From the NCBI GenBank assembly GCA_028866895.1, contig JAGWHF010000005.1, positions 86,249 to 150,248 on the forward strand: a DNA stretch of 64,000 nt, given 5' to 3'. Under the pieces are notes generated by a model. The model searched no databases. It had not been told where the DNA came from and was given only the letters and a program-made list of their open reading frames with translations. Source of the DNA: Nitrososphaerota archaeon. Lineage in GTDB: Archaea > Thermoproteota > Nitrososphaeria > Nitrososphaerales > Nitrosopumilaceae. Made by a program: the position numbers and the translations under genes. Positions 62,891 through 64,000 of the stretch are shown here, piece by piece (position 1 is the stretch's first letter; every line of letters begins with the position of its first letter).

Positions 62891-63199
62891 ATGGCGGTAA
62901 TCTGCAATACTTGCGGACTTCCCAACGATTTATGTGCCTGCGGTGAACTTGAAAAAGATCAGACTCAGATCGTAGTTCGGATTGAAGAGCGACGTTTCAG
63001 AAAGAAGGGTACCATGATTGAGGGGTTAAATCCAAAGATGAACGACCTTGGAAAGGTGGTCCGTGAATTGAAGGCAAGGTATGCCTGTGGCGGCACTGTG
63101 AAAGACGGATACATATTCCTCCAAGGAGATCACAGGGATACAATCAAGGGGACTCTTGTCAAGCTTGGGTTTCCAGAGTCAAGCATAGAAGTACATTGA
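62891..63199 (+). CDS. Translation initiation factor SUI1 (aIF1)
   Basis: The 102-residue product has an N-terminal Cys-containing segment (ICNTCGLPNDLCACGEL). The SUI1 fold follows: VVRIEERRFRKKGTMIEGL, then ELKARYACGGTVKDGYIFLQGDHRDTIKGTLVKLG. The GGTVK...LQGDHR motif is diagnostic. It scans for start codons on the small subunit. A GCTTAATAG box lies about 30 nt upstream of ATG 62891. Confidence 0.95.
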   Translation: MAVICNTCGLPNDLCACGELEKDQTQIVVRIEERRFRKKGTMIEGLNPKMNDLGKVVRELKARYACGGTVKDGYIFLQGDHRDTIKGTLVKLGFPESSIEVH

Positions 63200-63206
63200 T
63201 TGCAAC

Positions 63207-64000
63207 TTGGCAGACCTAGACAAACTAATCCGAATCACGTCTGTACCATACTCTGCATTCGTTTCTGTCATTTTTGGAATAATGATAATATCATTTCCAA
63301 TAGGGGCCTATCTTGTCTTTGATTCCGACATTGGAAAGAACATAGACTTCCATTACCCCATACACGGGTTCAGCTTCTTCATAGGCGGAATACCGGTTAC
63401 GGTACCGCTGTCATTCCAACTTGGCGATGCCTTTGTGATAGCTTGGTCGGTTTACATAGTGTTGTTTTCCATATCCTTTGTCGGCCCGCTTGGCAGCCTG
63501 ACAAAGACGCTTGCTTATTCCATGTACGAGGGTTTTCGCAGTCTGAGAGAAAACGGCCTGATAAACGCCATAAGCTGGCTTACAATACTGATACTGTTTT
63601 CGGTCGCAATCGACTATGCCCAGCGGAGCTTCGGAGTAAAGATAGAGCCCCCGCATTTCCAAAACGGGCTTGTGCAATTCTTCCTAATGACAACATCCCC
63701 CATCACGGAGGAGCTAGGTTTTAGGGTCCTGCTCATAGGCATTCCCCTCTTCCTCATCTTTTCACACCGTTCATCATTGAAACTTTTCTTCCAGTCGCTG
63801 TGGCGGCCCTCATCAAGCCTTCAGATTACAGATTACAGGAAGGCCTGGGCGCTAATAATAGCAGTCGGCATATTCTTTGGGGCCGCGCACATAATGTCAA
63901 GCACCCCTTGGAGCGCAGGCAAGATTACCCAGGCCACGCTTGGAGGAATCATCCTAGGGTGGGTCTATACGAGATATGGCCTGGGCCCCGCAGTGATAGT
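63207..64000 (+). CDS. CPBP family intramembrane metalloprotease (3' end off window)
   Basis: An open frame from TTG 63207 to the right edge gives at least 264 residues and seven or more hydrophobic segments. Motif 1 EELGFR (E-E-x3-R) and motif 2 FFGAAHI (F-x3-H) are the catalytic signatures of CPBP/CAAX proteases (type II). A third motif would be beyond the window. It follows SUI1 by 8 bp and is probably co-transcribed. Confidence 0.85.
   Translation, partial: MADLDKLIRITSVPYSAFVSVIFGIMIISFPIGAYLVFDSDIGKNIDFHYPIHGFSFFIGGIPVTVPLSFQLGDAFVIAWSVYIVLFSISFVGPLGSLTKTLAYSMYEGFRSLRENGLINAISWLTILILFSVAIDYAQRSFGVKIEPPHFQNGLVQFFLMTTSPITEELGFRVLLIGIPLFLIFSHRSSLKLFFQSLWRPSSSLQITDYRKAWALIIAVGIFFGAAHIMSSTPWSAGKITQATLGGIILGWVYTRYGLGPAVI

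Noticed and set aside
1-64000. CRISPR arrays, rRNA genes and replication origin
   Set aside because: No spaced direct repeats, rRNA segments or origin-type repeat clusters were seen. The only tandem arrays are coding repeats.

Overview
The window comes from a mesophilic archaeon of the Nitrososphaerota (Thaumarchaeota). No amo or 16S gene is present, so the assignment rests on the gene set: a CdvA-like division protein, archaeal ProS and ArgS, FEN1, a family 4 uracil-DNA glycosylase, archaeal proteasome beta, Sec61beta, SUI1/eIF1, F420 biosynthesis (CofE), Thi4, inositol-1-phosphate synthase, DUF2070 and a PIN-ATPase-KH protein. Many genes start with GTG or TTG and have an A/T-rich TATA-like box about 25-35 nt before the start codon, as expected for mostly leaderless archaeal mRNAs. 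Coding density is high, and the only mobile-element trace is one decayed TnpB relic.

Layout. 1-3.1 kb: a secreted LamG-type protein ending in N-glycosylation-sequon repeats, behind a polytopic membrane protein that carries a metzincin protease domain. 3.7-5.9 kb: a tandem short-chain dehydrogenase overlapping a MaoC-like hot-dog protein. 5.9-9.6 kb: a TauE/SafE exporter, a membrane-anchored unknown, homoserine dehydrogenase with a PUA protein, and a proteasome beta subunit. 9.7-15.4 kb: a minus-strand run of M20 peptidase, NAD(P)HX dehydratase, TrmI, ArgS and phosphoglycolate phosphatase. 15.5-20.8 kb: DUF504, a DedA-like protein, a DRG GTPase, two very short genes (a zinc ribbon and a Lys/Arg/Ala-rich chromatin-like peptide), a collagen-like protein and a TPR protein. 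20.8-28.5 kb: sulfur and redox metabolism (rhodanese, siroheme sulfite/nitrite reductase, Thi4, thioredoxin reductase, cysteine synthase, TusA-like) with Ino1. 28.7-33.7 kb: a PHP phosphoesterase, CofE, a SerB-like phosphatase, ProS and small regulators. 33.8-38.2 kb: a cupredoxin-like protein, an HtrA protease, two base-excision glycosylases and TldD. 38.2-43.1 kb: histidine kinase, Hpt and CheY genes beside a PIN-ATPase-KH protein, then DUF192. 43.1-49.5 kb: acetyl-CoA synthetase, CdvA, a tandem ThyX-fold protein, FEN1 and two small genes. 49.6 kb: an intron-containing tRNA-Ser. 49.9-54.2 kb: small membrane and coiled-coil proteins plus a JAMM metalloprotease. 54.2-59.1 kb: a peptide-type ABC transporter without its ATPases. 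59.2-59.9 kb: a TnpB relic between hairpin-forming inverted repeats. 59.9-64 kb: a PD-(D/E)XK nuclease, DUF2070, Sec61beta, an SSSCA1-type zinc ribbon, SUI1 and a truncated CPBP membrane protease.

No single large defence or biosynthetic island is visible. The features most worth following up are the SDR/MaoC pair with FabI-like active-site spacing, the 100-triplet collagen-like protein, the 45-residue basic peptide, the coiled-coil/JAMM/zinc-ribbon cluster, the metzincin and sequon-repeat pair, and the TnpB relic with its ends. Function calls come from motifs read by eye; no database search was possible.
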